64,000 nucleotides of DNA, taken from positions 1-64,000 of the forward strand of contig JAFYIE010000047.1 in the NCBI GenBank assembly GCA_017538795.1. Direction: 5' to 3'. How positions within the stretch are numbered: position 1 is the stretch's first letter; each line of letters begins with the position of its first letter. This document shows positions 50,874 through 62,977 of the stretch, one piece after another. The position numbers and the translations under genes are program-made. The notes below the pieces were generated by a model. That model saw nothing but the letters and a program-made list of their open reading frames with translations, was not told the origin of the DNA and did no database searches. This DNA is from Bacteroidales bacterium (GTDB lineage: Bacteria; Bacteroidota; Bacteroidia; Bacteroidales; F082).

Positions 50874-51920
50874 ATGAACAACAATCACCTTATTATAATG
50901 GCAGGCGGCGTCGGCTCACGTTTCTGGCCGATGTCTATTCCTGAGAAACCAAAACAGTTCATCGACGTGATGGGCATTGGCAAGACCATGATTCAACTCA
51001 CCGTTGAGCGTTTTGCAGGCATCATAGCCCCCGACCATGTGTGGATTGTAACTTCAAAAAAATACAAAGACATAGTAAAGGAACAGCTGCCAGAAGTTCC
51101 TGAGACTCAGATTCTTATGGAACCTTGCATGCGCAACACAGCACCTTGCATCGAGTATGTGAGCCGCAAGATTTACGCCAAATATCCCGATGCGAATCTC
51201 GTGTTCTCACCTGCCGACCATCTCGTGCTCGACGTGCCGCATTTCCAAGAGGTGATTAAAGAATCGCTCGAATATACCAAGAATAACGACGTCATCGTGA
51301 CCCTCGGAATGATGCCGACACGTCCTGAGACAGGCTACGGATACATCAAATCTGTCGATGCCAACTCTAAGGAGAAAATCCAGAAAGTGGAGGCTTTCAA
51401 AGAGAAACCAAACCTCGAAACAGCCAAGAAATACTTAGCAGAAGGCGGTTATTACTGGAACGCGGGCATCTTCATCTGGAACGTGAAGATGGTGGTTAAC
51501 ACTATCAAAAAACTCGTGCCGGATTTGGCGGAAGTGTTCGACAAAATCGAGCCGCATTTCTATAAAAACGACGAGCAAAACGTCATCGACGAGCTCTTCC
51601 CGACATGTCCGAACATCAGCATCGATTACGCTGTTATGGAAAAATCTAAAGATGTCTTCGTGTATCCGGCAAGCTTCGGATGGAGCGACATCGGCACATG
51701 GGGCAGTCTTTACACCCACATCCCTTACGATGACAACAAAAACGCCATCATCGGCGAAAACATCCAGATGGTCGACAGCAAAAACAGCGTCGTGCGTTCC
51801 TACGGAAGAAAGAAAGTGATAGTACAAGGCCTTGATAATTATATAGTTGTGGACGACAACAACTGTCTCCTCATCTGCAAGATGCAAGACGAACAACTCA
51901 TAAAAGAATGGCAAAAATAG
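50874..51920 (+). CDS. manC: Mannose-1-phosphate guanylyltransferase
   Basis: The 348-residue protein has IIMAGGVGSRFWPMS at the start, PEKPKQFIDVMGIGKTMIQ, then MEPCMRNTAPCI, FSPADHLVLD, MPTRPETGYGYI (FVEKP-like region next) and YYWNAGIFIWN. This is the short GDP-mannose pyrophosphorylase without a fused phosphomannose isomerase half. It makes GDP-mannose, precursor of mannose and fucose units. It starts 6 nt after galE. Confidence 0.95.
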   Translation: MNNNHLIIMAGGVGSRFWPMSIPEKPKQFIDVMGIGKTMIQLTVERFAGIIAPDHVWIVTSKKYKDIVKEQLPEVPETQILMEPCMRNTAPCIEYVSRKIYAKYPDANLVFSPADHLVLDVPHFQEVIKESLEYTKNNDVIVTLGMMPTRPETGYGYIKSVDANSKEKIQKVEAFKEKPNLETAKKYLAEGGYYWNAGIFIWNVKMVVNTIKKLVPDLAEVFDKIEPHFYKNDEQNVIDELFPTCPNISIDYAVMEKSKDVFVYPASFGWSDIGTWGSLYTHIPYDDNKNAIIGENIQMVDSKNSVVRSYGRKKVIVQGLDNYIVVDDNNCLLICKMQDEQLIKEWQK

Positions 51921-51942
51921 GTTTTATTAAAAAATTCTTATC

Positions 51943-53867
51943 ATGAAAAATATTCTGACAAATATTGCGAGATTGTTTTTCGGAAAACGAAACTCCGGCT
52001 CATTATCAAGAATTTATGTCTTGGCTTTTGATATTTTAATTATCATATTCACCCTATTTATAATGCCTTTGCTGAGATATTATCCTGATTTTCAGAAAAT
52101 TACGCTTATAAATTTCTTAAACAGGTCAATCCCTGTATTGGTATTGTTCATAATAGGCTTTGTCGCAACCGGTTCTTATAAAGGACTTATCAGATACACA
52201 GGTTTTAGAGACATCGAACAAATCTTGAAAACGACGTCTTGGGTGTTTATTACTATATGTTTATGTAAAGTCTTGATAAACAATATTCCAAGTTTGAGAC
52301 ATTTTGACAATTATTTCCCGAAATATATAACAGTGATAATGATTTGCATTATCGCATTGGTTTTAATGGTCGTGGCACGTCTCGTGATACGTCGTATCTA
52401 CAATGAATATCTTCGCCCTCAGCCTCATAAAATCAATGTGGTCATTTACGGTGCCGGTGATGCCGGTCCTATCACGTTATCCGCTCTGTATCAGGATACT
52501 TCGACTCAATACAACGTTATTTCTTTTGTCGATGACTCTTCTTCAAAAATCGGAAAATCGATTAACGGTATTTTGATTCGCAAACCTGAAGTTGTTCTCA
52601 ACAAAGATTTTGTCAAAAAGCATCTGATTCATCTGGTTATTTTGGCAATGCCAAGCTTGAATATCGATAAACGTAACGACATTGTCAATAAAATCATCGA
52701 CCTCGGCGTGACAGTGAAGTCGGTGCCACACGTCGACTCATGGATAAACGGTACTCAATTGAATTTCAATCAGATTCAAGATATCAAGATTGAAGATTTG
52801 CTTGAAAGAGAGCCTATTGTTTTGGGCAAGGAAAATGTGAAACACGAGCTCGAAGGCAAGGTCGTGATGGTGACTGGTGCCGCGGGTTCTATCGGTAGCG
52901 AGATTTGCCGCCAGGTGTTGCAGCACAACCCGAAATGCCTTGTGATGTTCGACCAGGCTGAGTCGCCGATGTACGATTTGCAGTTCGAGCTGAACAACGA
53001 AGATCCTTACAGACATATCGCAGTGCCGAAAGAGTTCGTTGTCGGCAACGTGAAGGATATCAACAAAATGACGGAGGTGTTTGAGAAATACCAGCCTCAG
53101 ATTATCTATCACGCAGCCGCTTACAAACATGTGCCGTTGATGGAGAGTTTCCCGTACGAAGCGGTGTTTGTCAACGTATTCGGAACCAAGCTTGTCGCTG
53201 ACCTCGCAATAAAGTACGGCGTTGAGAAATTTGTGATGATCTCGACCGACAAGGCCGTGAACCCGACCAACGTGATGGGTGCCACGAAGCGTATCGCCGA
53301 GATTTACACTCAAAGCCGCAAAAGCAATACCAAGTTTGTGACAACACGATTCGGCAACGTTTTGGGATCAAACGGCTCTGTTATCCCGTTGTTTAAGAAG
53401 CAGTTGGCACACGGCGGACCATTGACTGTCACCGACCGCAATATCATCCGGTTCTTCATGACAATTCCTGAAGCCTGTAGCTTGGTTTTGGAGGCAGGCG
53501 CCATTGGCGATGACGACGACATCTTCGTGTTCGACATGGGCAAACCTGTCAAGATTTACGACTTGGCAAGCAAGATGATCAAGCTCTCGCACATGCCTGA
53601 CGTTCAGATAGAAATCACAGGATTGCGCCCGGGTGAAAAGCTTTATGAGGAGCTGTTGGCGACCAAGGAAAACACCATTCCGACAGAGCATCCGAAGATT
53701 ATGCGCGCTAAAGTTCGTGAATACACCGAAGAAGAAGTGAACCAGGAAATTGCGAAACTTCTTGAGATTTTGCCGACGTGCAAAGACTTCGACATAGTGA
53801 AACAGATGAAAGTCATAGTGCCTGAGTTCAAGTCGAACAACTCTGTGTATCAGATACTTGACAATTG

Positions 53868-53868
<1 letters not shown>
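51943..53868 (+). CDS. CapD/FlaA1/WbpM-type UDP-GlcNAc 4,6-dehydratase-like membrane protein
   Basis: The 641-residue protein starts with four membrane segments (about 23-42, 62-81, 90-110, 128-148). A Rossmann module follows (INVVIYGAGDAGPIT near residue 165), then the SDR catalytic domain with VTGAAGSIGSEI and MISTDKAVNPTNVMGATKR, where Met-x3-Lys replaces the usual Tyr-x3-Lys as in WbpM/PglF. It removes water from UDP-GlcNAc at the inner membrane to start UDP-QuiNAc, FucNAc or bacillosamine-type sugars. It ends the plus-strand cluster; its stop TGA overlaps the last base of tRNA-Thr. Confidence 0.93.
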
Positions 53869-53940
<72 letters not shown>

Positions 53941-53952
53941 GTTTTGAGACGG

Positions 53953-53960
53953 CAAAAGTA
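53953..53960 (-). promoter_or_regulatory. -7 box of tRNA-Thr
   Basis: TACTTTTG on the minus strand, 12 nt upstream of the tRNA 5' end; a TTG lies 19-22 nt farther upstream (53980-53982). Confidence 0.5.
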
Positions 53961-53999
53961 CAAAATTTTTGTATTAGTGCAACAGAATTTAAAAAATAT

Positions 54000-54040
54000 A
54001 GTTAATCAGTTATTCAGATCTGATTAACTGAATAACTTAG
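54000..54040. repeat. AGTTAATC/AGTTATTC phrase with inverted mates
   Basis: AGTTAATCAGTTATTCAG is followed within 2 nt by CTGATTAACTGAATAACT, the two halves being unit-by-unit inverted. It sits just upstream of the small membrane protein gene and resembles the phrase repeat at 48801. Confidence 0.65.
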
Positions 54041-54045
54041 AAAAT

Positions 54046-54465
54046 ATGTTTTGGAAGATTTTTTCTGTGATTCTGGCCGCGACGGTGAAGACGCTTTTCG
54101 CTCCGGCGATGGGCTTCGCTGTCAATCTTTCGTTTGGCACTACTTTCGCTGCCACCACGATAGGCGGAATCATAGGATTTGTATTCTTTTACTTCAGCTT
54201 CGGGTTTGGACTTAACATTTTCAACAAGAAGAAAAAATCGCATCCTACACAGAAACAGATAAAAAGAGCACGGAATATCATCAACTTCAAGAAGAGATAT
54301 CCCGTGTGGCTTTTTGTGTTAATTTCACCTATTATGTCGATTCCGATAATGGCAATCGTCATCCGCAGGTTTTTTCATAACAACAAAGGAATCTTCGTGC
54401 TATCGCTGTTTGCCGTTGCACTGTTTTCCCTCGTTGGATGTCTGATTTTCTCGCCAATATTATAA
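54046..54465 (+). CDS. Small membrane protein of unknown function
   Basis: The 139-residue protein has four hydrophobic segments (about 3-20, 32-52, 87-104, 115-137) with a central basic loop KKKKSHPTQKQIKRARN, so most likely N and C termini on the same side. No family is recognised. The last two codons overlap the end of the convergent ROK gene by 6 nt. There is no sign of an operon partner. A function should not be assigned from this sequence. Confidence 0.7.
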   Translation: MFWKIFSVILAATVKTLFAPAMGFAVNLSFGTTFAATTIGGIIGFVFFYFSFGFGLNIFNKKKKSHPTQKQIKRARNIINFKKRYPVWLFVLISPIMSIPIMAIVIRRFFHNNKGIFVLSLFAVALFSLVGCLIFSPIL

Positions 54466-55410
54466 TTGGCATAACGCCGCTGCGCCAAGGATTGCAACTT
54501 CGTTGTCGGCAAGCGACGAAACGCGGATTTCCACCGTTCCCTGATAAATATTCAGCAGATGCTCGTCGAACGACTTGCGCAGAGGCTTCATCAGCACTTC
54601 GCCGGCGTGGACAGGACCACCCATGAGGAAGATAGCCTGTGGCGCTGAGAATGTCACTGCATTTGCCATTGCAATTCCTAACAAATAGCCGACATTTTCG
54701 AAAGTCTGAAGACCTATCGGGTCGCCTGCGTTTGCAGCATCGCCGACCATTTTTGAGGTCAGGTTTTCAGGCGCAACCTGTTTCAAAACGCCGTTGTACA
54801 GAGGATTCTGCTCCATCAGCTCGAGAGCGGTGCGACGGATGCCACCAGCCGAGGTGTAAGTCTCCAAGCAGCCTTTGCGTCCGCAACCGCATTGACGACC
54901 ATTGATGATGATAATCGAGTGACCGAGTTCACCAGCTGTACTTGTCGAACCCAAAATAAGCTTCCTGTCGATGATGATGCCGCTTCCGACACCAGTTCCA
55001 AGGGTAAAAGTGATGAAATGGTCGAGGTCTTTGGCACCGCCATAGATCATCTCGCCATAAGCCGCGGCGTTGGCGTCGTTAGAGACCACAACCTTAGTGT
55101 TTATGTGCTTTTTCATCATCTCGGCGAGCTTCACCTGACCTTTGAAGTTCAAGTTCGGTGCCTTGTCGATGCTGCCGGTATAAGTGTTACCATTCGGCGC
55201 ACCGATGCCTATGCCGTCGATGTCTGAAACATGGTTGCGCTCAAGCAGTTCCTTGATTTTCGCAGCCATATCGCTAACATACAATTCGGCATCGTAATAT
55301 TCATTTGTATGAAGATTTACCTTGTCGATGATTTTGCCGTCTTCGCGGACGAGTCCGATATCGGTATTTGTGCCGCCGACATCGATTCCGATGGAGTGTC
55401 TTGTTTTCAT
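54460..55410 (-). CDS. ROK-family sugar kinase (glucokinase-like)
   Basis: The 316-residue protein has the ROK features IGIDVGGTNTDIGLV (phosphate 1 loop), VVSNDANAAAYGEM (catalytic Asp), TLGTGVGSGII, AGELGHSIIIINGRQCGCG with RKGCLE (zinc-binding Cys set, Glu/His sugar contact) and a closing ILGAAALCQL. It phosphorylates glucose or a related hexose (N-acetyl-hexosamines are possible). It is a single gene divergent from ileS and convergent with the small membrane protein. Confidence 0.93.
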   Translation of the reverse strand: MKTRHSIGIDVGGTNTDIGLVREDGKIIDKVNLHTNEYYDAELYVSDMAAKIKELLERNHVSDIDGIGIGAPNGNTYTGSIDKAPNLNFKGQVKLAEMMKKHINTKVVVSNDANAAAYGEMIYGGAKDLDHFITFTLGTGVGSGIIIDRKLILGSTSTAGELGHSIIIINGRQCGCGRKGCLETYTSAGGIRRTALELMEQNPLYNGVLKQVAPENLTSKMVGDAANAGDPIGLQTFENVGYLLGIAMANAVTFSAPQAIFLMGGPVHAGEVLMKPLRKSFDEHLLNIYQGTVEIRVSSLADNEVAILGAAALCQL

Positions 55411-55499
55411 ATTTGGATGATTTTTATTTCAAATTGAAAAATTTCTTCGCAAAATTAAAAAAACTTTAAATAATATCAATGAAAATCAATTCTTTTTTT

Positions 55500-55507
55500 T
55501 ATCTTTG
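55500..55507 (+). promoter_or_regulatory. -7 box of the ileS-dksA-lspA unit
   Basis: TATCTTTG, 30 nt before the ileS ATG. Confidence 0.5.
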
Positions 55508-55536
55508 CAGATTATTTAGAAAAATTTTAACGTTTT

Positions 55537-58500
55537 ATGAAAAACGCTTATCGCGAATATAAGTTTTTGAATCTCACTAACATAGCAGATGAGATTCGTA
55601 AGTATTGGGAAGATAACGACATCTTCAACAAGAGTTTGGAAAACACAAAAAACGGCACAGCGTATGTTTTTTACGAGGGTCCACCGTCGGCAAACGGCAT
55701 GCCAGGCATCCATCACGTGATGGCGCGTACCATTAAGGACACCTTCTGCCGTTTTCAGACTTTGAAAGGAAAATATGTAAGCCGCAAGGCAGGATGGGAC
55801 ACCCACGGACTGCCAGTGGAGCTTGGCGTTGAGAAGAAACTCGGCATCACTAAGGAAGATATCGGCAAGAAGATTAGCGTGGATGAATACAACAAGGCTT
55901 GCCGCGAGGAAGTGATGAAATACAAGGACCGCTGGGACGACCTCACCCGTCAGATGGGCTACTGGGTTGACCTCAACAATCCTTATATCACCTTCACAAA
56001 CGAGTATATCGAGACTTTGTGGTTCTTGCTTAAAGACTTGTATAACAAAGGCTTACTTTATAAAGGATATACCATTCAGCCATATTCACCGGCTGCAGGA
56101 ACAGGCTTGAGCTCACACGAGTTGAACATGCCAGGTTGCTACCGCGACGTGAAAGACCTCACATGCGTGGCGATGTTCAGACTGAAAGCTGAGCAGCGTA
56201 AGTTCCAGAAGTTGCCGTTTGGCGTCGACGTGAACTTCCACGATGTGCAGATTGTGGCTTGGACCACAACACCTTGGACTTTGCCGTCGAATACAGCATT
56301 AGCGGTTGGTCCTGGCATCGAGTACAACCTCGTGAAAACAGTGAACCCGAACAGCGGCGAGCAGATTTACATCATCATCGGAAAACCGTTGATGGCATCG
56401 TTCTTCCCAGCTGAGGCTGAAAAACCGAAGTTCGAAGACTGGAAAGTCGGCGACAAGAAGCTTCCTTACGAAGTTCTTGGTACCTGCAAAGGTAAGGAAC
56501 TCGCTGGCCTCGACTATGAGCCGCTCATCCCATGGGTGAAACCTGACGGCGACGGATTCCGCGTGATTCCAGGTGATTATGTCACAACAGAAGACGGTAC
56601 AGGTATCGTCCACATCGCCCCAACTTTCGGTGCCGACGATAACAGAGTGGCAAAACAGACCAACATCCCGCCACTGCATCTCATCGATAAAGATGGCAAA
56701 GCACAGCCGATGGTTGACAAGACAGGTAAGTTCTTCCTCCTTGAAGAACTTGATCCTGAGTGGGTTAAGACACATGTCGATGCTGAAGAATATGCAAAAT
56801 ACGCAGGCAAGTTCGTGAAAAACGCCTACGACCCGACAAAGACCGACAAAGACATCTCGTTGGATGTCGAAATCGTCATCATGCTGAAGGAACAGGGCAA
56901 GCTCTTCAAGAGTGAGAAACATACCCACAACTATCCGCACTGCTGGCGTACCGACAAACCTGTGCTCTACTACCCTCTCGACAGCTGGTTCATCAAGACC
57001 ACAGCGTTGAAAGACAGGATGATTGAGCTCAATAAGACCATCAACTGGAAGCCTGAGGCAACAGGTTCAGGACGTTTCGGCAACTGGCTCGAGAATCTCG
57101 TCGACTGGAACCTCTCACGTTCACGTTACTGGGGAACACCACTTCCAATCTGGAGAACCGAAGACGGCAACGAAGAGGTATGCATCGGCAGCGTGGCTGA
57201 ACTCAGAGAAGAAATAGAGAAATCTGTCAAGGCAGGATTCATGAAAGAAAATCCTTATAAATCAGAGGATTACACCAAGTTCGACCTGCACAGACCATAT
57301 ATCGACGGCGTGGTTTTGGTTTCAAAATCAGGCAAGAAGATGTTCCGTGAGCCAGACCTCATCGACGTGTGGTTCGACTCAGGCGCTATGCCTTACGCAC
57401 AGATTCATTACATGGGCAAGCCAGGCCAGCTCAACGACAAGACTTTCCCGGCTGACTTCATCGCAGAAGGTGTTGACCAGACACGTGGTTGGTTCTTCAC
57501 CTTGCATGCAATAGCGACAATGTGTTTCGATTCTGTGGCATATAAGAACGTGATTTCCAACGGTTTGGTGCTCGACAAAAACGGAAACAAGATGTCGAAA
57601 CGTCTTGGCAACGCCGTCGACCCGTTCGGAGCTATCACCAAATACGGAGCCGACGCAGTGAGATGGTACATGATGACCAACTCGCAGCCTTGGGATAACC
57701 TTAAGTTTGACGAAGACGGTGTCGATGACGTGCGCCGCAAGTTCTTCGGAACATTATACAACACCTACGCATTCTTCGCGCTCTACGCCAACATCGACGG
57801 ATTCGAGTACAAAGAAGCCGACATCCCGTTTGAGAAACGTCCTGAAATCGACAGATGGATACTTTCGGAACTCAACTCGCTCATCATCGAAGTCGAGAAA
57901 GACTACGAAAGCTATGAGCCGACAAAGGCCAGCCGTGCCATCGGTAACTTCGTCGACGCTCACCTCAGCAACTGGTACGTGCGCTTGTCACGCCGCCGTT
58001 TCTGGAAGAGCAACGGCTCTGACGACAAGACCTCGGCATATCAGACATTGTACACCTGCCTCGACACCTTGGCACGCTTGATTTCGCCTATCGCACCGTT
58101 CTTCAGCGAGCAGCTCTACCGCGACCTCAACGCCGTGACACATCGCGACAGCGCAGAATCAGTGCATCTGACAAGATTCCCGAAGGCAAACGAGAAGTTC
58201 ATCGACAAGAAACTCGAGGAGCGCATGGAGATGGCACAGCTCGTTGCATCAATGGTGCTTTCACTCCGTAAGAAAGCCAACATCCGCGTGCGTCAGCCAT
58301 TGTCAAGAATCATGATTCCGGTGCTTTCAGAAGAAATGAAGCAGCAGCTTGAAAAGGTTGAAGGCCTCATCCTCTCGGAAGTCAACGTGAAAAAAGTGGA
58401 ATATCTGACAGGCGAGCTCAACATCTTGGTGAAGAAAGTAAGACCAAACTTCGCTTCGTTGAAGACACGTTACGCCAAGCTGATGGGTCAGCTCACGAAG

Positions 58501-58950
58501 TATTTCAACACCATGAGCCAGGAAGACATCCGCAATTTCGAAAAGAACGGCGGAGCTAATATCACTGTTGAAGGTCAGGAAGTGAACCTGATACTTGAAG
58601 ACGCTCTCATCACCACGGAAGATATCCCAGGTTGGACAGTGACAACACAGGACAACATGACAGTCGCGCTCGACATCACCATCTCGCAAGAGTTGTTTGA
58701 AGAAGGTCTCGCAAGAGAAATCATCAACCGTGTGCAAAATATGAGAAAGGACAGCGGCTTGGAGGTCACCGACAAGATTGTTTTGACGATTGAAAAGAAT
58801 GCCGATATCATCAAGCCAGTGGAACGCTTCGGGGAATACATCTGCTCCGAAACCCTCGCCACACTTGAAGTTGTCGACAAACTCGATAACGTTGAGGCTC
58901 AAGAGCTTGTGGAGAAAGTCACGGCTAAATTAACGATTAAAAAAGCATAA
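55537..58950 (+). CDS. ileS: Isoleucyl-tRNA synthetase
   Basis: The 1137-residue protein has the class Ia HIGH-type site GIHH (57-60, PPSANGMPGIHHVMART), the editing domain (HIAPTFGADD), HNYPHCWRTDKPVLYYPLDSW (read HCWR and after), DVWFDSGAMPY and KMSKR (685-689, GNKMSKRLGN). The length and GMPGIHH text put it in the large, eukaryote-like IleS group (mupirocin-insensitive type in general) found in Bacteroidota. It charges tRNA-Ile. A DksA-like gene and lspA follow closely downstream. Confidence 0.97.
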   Translation: MKNAYREYKFLNLTNIADEIRKYWEDNDIFNKSLENTKNGTAYVFYEGPPSANGMPGIHHVMARTIKDTFCRFQTLKGKYVSRKAGWDTHGLPVELGVEKKLGITKEDIGKKISVDEYNKACREEVMKYKDRWDDLTRQMGYWVDLNNPYITFTNEYIETLWFLLKDLYNKGLLYKGYTIQPYSPAAGTGLSSHELNMPGCYRDVKDLTCVAMFRLKAEQRKFQKLPFGVDVNFHDVQIVAWTTTPWTLPSNTALAVGPGIEYNLVKTVNPNSGEQIYIIIGKPLMASFFPAEAEKPKFEDWKVGDKKLPYEVLGTCKGKELAGLDYEPLIPWVKPDGDGFRVIPGDYVTTEDGTGIVHIAPTFGADDNRVAKQTNIPPLHLIDKDGKAQPMVDKTGKFFLLEELDPEWVKTHVDAEEYAKYAGKFVKNAYDPTKTDKDISLDVEIVIMLKEQGKLFKSEKHTHNYPHCWRTDKPVLYYPLDSWFIKTTALKDRMIELNKTINWKPEATGSGRFGNWLENLVDWNLSRSRYWGTPLPIWRTEDGNEEVCIGSVAELREEIEKSVKAGFMKENPYKSEDYTKFDLHRPYIDGVVLVSKSGKKMFREPDLIDVWFDSGAMPYAQIHYMGKPGQLNDKTFPADFIAEGVDQTRGWFFTLHAIATMCFDSVAYKNVISNGLVLDKNGNKMSKRLGNAVDPFGAITKYGADAVRWYMMTNSQPWDNLKFDEDGVDDVRRKFFGTLYNTYAFFALYANIDGFEYKEADIPFEKRPEIDRWILSELNSLIIEVEKDYESYEPTKASRAIGNFVDAHLSNWYVRLSRRRFWKSNGSDDKTSAYQTLYTCLDTLARLISPIAPFFSEQLYRDLNAVTHRDSAESVHLTRFPKANEKFIDKKLEERMEMAQLVASMVLSLRKKANIRVRQPLSRIMIPVLSEEMKQQLEKVEGLILSEVNVKKVEYLTGELNILVKKVRPNFASLKTRYAKLMGQLTKYFNTMSQEDIRNFEKNGGANITVEGQEVNLILEDALITTEDIPGWTVTTQDNMTVALDITISQELFEEGLAREIINRVQNMRKDSGLEVTDKIVLTIEKNADIIKPVERFGEYICSETLATLEVVDKLDNVEAQELVEKVTAKLTIKKA

Positions 58951-58965
58951 CAAAATATTATCATC

Positions 58966-59360
58966 ATGGAAGAAACAGTCAACACATCAGAAAAAACCAG
59001 ATATTCTGACGAAGAACTGGCTGAATTCAAGGCTCTGATTTTGGAGAGATTGGAACAGGCTCGCAAAGACCTCGCTCTTTTGCAGGAAAACGTAGCCAGT
59101 GGCAACGATTCCGACGACACAGCTCCAACTTTCAAGATTTTGGAAGAAGGCGCGGCAGTGCTGTCAAAAGAGGAAAACAGCGCTCTCGCAGTGCGTCAGA
59201 TCAAGTACATCAAGAACCTTGAGAACGCTTTGATTCGCATTGAGAACAAGACATACGGCATCTGCCGCGTGACCGGCAAGCTCATCCCGAATGAACGTCT
59301 GCGCGCCGTGCCACACGCAACACTCAGCGTCGAAGCTAAAATGAATCAGAACAAGAGAAA

Positions 59361-59364
<4 letters not shown>
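58966..59364 (+). CDS. DksA/TraR-like protein lacking the zinc-finger cysteines
   Basis: The 132-residue protein has the DksA-like coiled-coil first half (EELAEFKALILERLEQARKD, then NDSDDTAPT near the tip) and the C-terminal finger text TYGICRVTGKLIPNERLRAVPHATLSVE. Only Cys100 remains of the usual four cysteines, a state common to Bacteroidota relatives. DksA-type proteins bind RNA polymerase and mediate the stringent response, but family identity does not prove that here. It follows ileS by 15 nt and overlaps lspA by 4 nt. Confidence 0.85.
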
Positions 59365-61443
<2,079 letters not shown>

Positions 61444-61446
61444 GCC

Positions 61447-61683
61447 ATGAAACTTGAGATAACATCACCCGACAAGCAGATTTTCAGCGGCGACGTTGAC
61501 TTGGTGCAGCTACCAGGCAGCGACGGCCTCTTTGAGATTCTGCACAACCACGCCCCGATGATTGCCGCCTTGGGAAAAGGTAAAATCAAGGTGCAGGACG
61601 AAGCCGGTAAACTGCAATTTTTCGAAATCAGAGGCGGTGTTTGCGAAGTACTTGAAAACAAAATCACAGTATTAGCGGAATAA
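61447..61683 (+). CDS. atpC: F1F0 ATP synthase epsilon subunit (N-terminal domain only)
   Basis: The 78-residue protein has the epsilon beta-sandwich: LEITSPDKQIFSGDVDLVQLPGSDG, FEILHNHAPMIAALGKGKIKV and IRGGVCEVLENKITVL. The usual C-terminal helical hairpin (about 45-50 residues), which inhibits ATP hydrolysis, is absent; short forms are common in this phylum. It is the last gene of the atpDC pair, and a porin with its own promoter follows. Confidence 0.95.
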   Translation: MKLEITSPDKQIFSGDVDLVQLPGSDGLFEILHNHAPMIAALGKGKIKVQDEAGKLQFFEIRGGVCEVLENKITVLAE

Positions 61684-61767
61684 TTTTTTTAGCTTAACGC
61701 AAGGCATAATCTCCAAATGGTCTTTAAAATTTTTTTCAGAAAATAGTAAATGCTTTTACTTTTTTTG

Positions 61768-61775
61768 TATTTTTG
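61768..61775 (+). promoter_or_regulatory. -7 box of the porin gene
   Basis: TATTTTTG, 42 nt before the ATG. Confidence 0.5.
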
Positions 61776-61817
61776 CACCCGTAAATAAACATTATTATTA
61801 ATTAAATTCATAAAACT

Positions 61818-62951
61818 ATGAAGAGATTTAAACTCTTTTTGTTAGCTATCCTGATGATTATCAGCAGCTTAACATTTGCACAAAACAACGACAAAGTTAA
61901 GGTCAGCGGATTCGTCCAAGGACTGTATCAAGTTAACGCACAAGACGAAGACAACGTCGACAATTCATTCCGCATGCGCCGTGTACGTTTGTCAGTCAGC
62001 GGAAACCTCAACGAGATTATCTCCTATAAGATTCAAGGCGATTTCGGAAGCTCACCGATGCTTGTCGACGCTTTCGTGAAGGCCAAATTCTGCGACGCTT
62101 TTGCTGTGCAGTTCGGTCAGTTCAAGCTCCCATTCTCGATCGAGAGCCCTATCAATCCTGTCGACCTCGAAGCTATCGACTATGGTGATGTCATCTCAAA
62201 ACTCGTCGGATATAGTGATGTTTGCGGCCAAGGCAGTCTCGGTCGTGACCTCGGCATCATGTTCACCGGAAAATTCATCCCTATGGGAACCGATGACAAC
62301 AAATACCATCTTTTGGACTACAGCGTAGGTATCTTCAACGGCACAGGTCCTTACAAACTTTATAATGATGACAACAATAAAGTCAAAACAGAAGACAAAG
62401 ATAACAATAAAGAGAAAGAGTTTGTCGGACGTTTGAACATCCATCCTATCAAGACTGTTACCGCATCAGCTTCATATTACACAGGACATTACGGAGCCGA
62501 CGCTTTGAAGAGAGAGCGTATGGGTTTCGGAGCTGAATACAACGACAACAAAATCGTGGCCCGTACAGAATATATCATGGGAAGAACAGGTAAAATGAAA
62601 AATGTTTATGACCCGACAGTTACCGATTCTATAATTGGTACAGAAGTCACTTCATACAACAGTTTCGGTATGTACGCGGTTGCAGGTTATTGGTTCGATT
62701 TCGAATGCTGCAAGACAGCGATGAGACTGCTTCCTTTCGTACGTTACGACTTCTTTGCAAAGGATATAGATGCTAAAACAGGCGACTATGGTCTTTACAC
62801 TTTAGGTTTCGACTTCCGTCCTTACAAATTCTTAAGCCTGAAGATGAACTATCAGTTCAAACAAGAAACTATTTATAAAGAAGGTTCGACAACAGAAACT
62901 GAATATGATGACACCCATATCTTCAAATGTATGGTAAGCTTCAAATTCTAA
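61818..62951 (+). CDS. OprO/OprP-type (phosphate-selective porin family) outer-membrane protein
   Basis: The 377-residue protein has a signal peptide (MKRFKLFLLAILMIISSLTF, cut after AQ) and the porin text VSGFVQGLYQV, NSFRMRRVRLSVSGNLNEI, QFGQFKLPFSIESPINP and LGRDLGIMFTGKF, ending in MVSFKF with a terminal Phe. This is PF07396. A trimeric 16-strand porin is expected. Phosphate selectivity cannot be deduced, as many Bacteroidota members are general anion or pyrophosphate porins. A YeiH-type transporter gene follows 26 nt later. Confidence 0.9.
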   Translation: MKRFKLFLLAILMIISSLTFAQNNDKVKVSGFVQGLYQVNAQDEDNVDNSFRMRRVRLSVSGNLNEIISYKIQGDFGSSPMLVDAFVKAKFCDAFAVQFGQFKLPFSIESPINPVDLEAIDYGDVISKLVGYSDVCGQGSLGRDLGIMFTGKFIPMGTDDNKYHLLDYSVGIFNGTGPYKLYNDDNNKVKTEDKDNNKEKEFVGRLNIHPIKTVTASASYYTGHYGADALKRERMGFGAEYNDNKIVARTEYIMGRTGKMKNVYDPTVTDSIIGTEVTSYNSFGMYAVAGYWFDFECCKTAMRLLPFVRYDFFAKDIDAKTGDYGLYTLGFDFRPYKFLSLKMNYQFKQETIYKEGSTTETEYDDTHIFKCMVSFKF

Positions 62952-62977
62952 TGTAAATCATTAAAATTCAGATAATT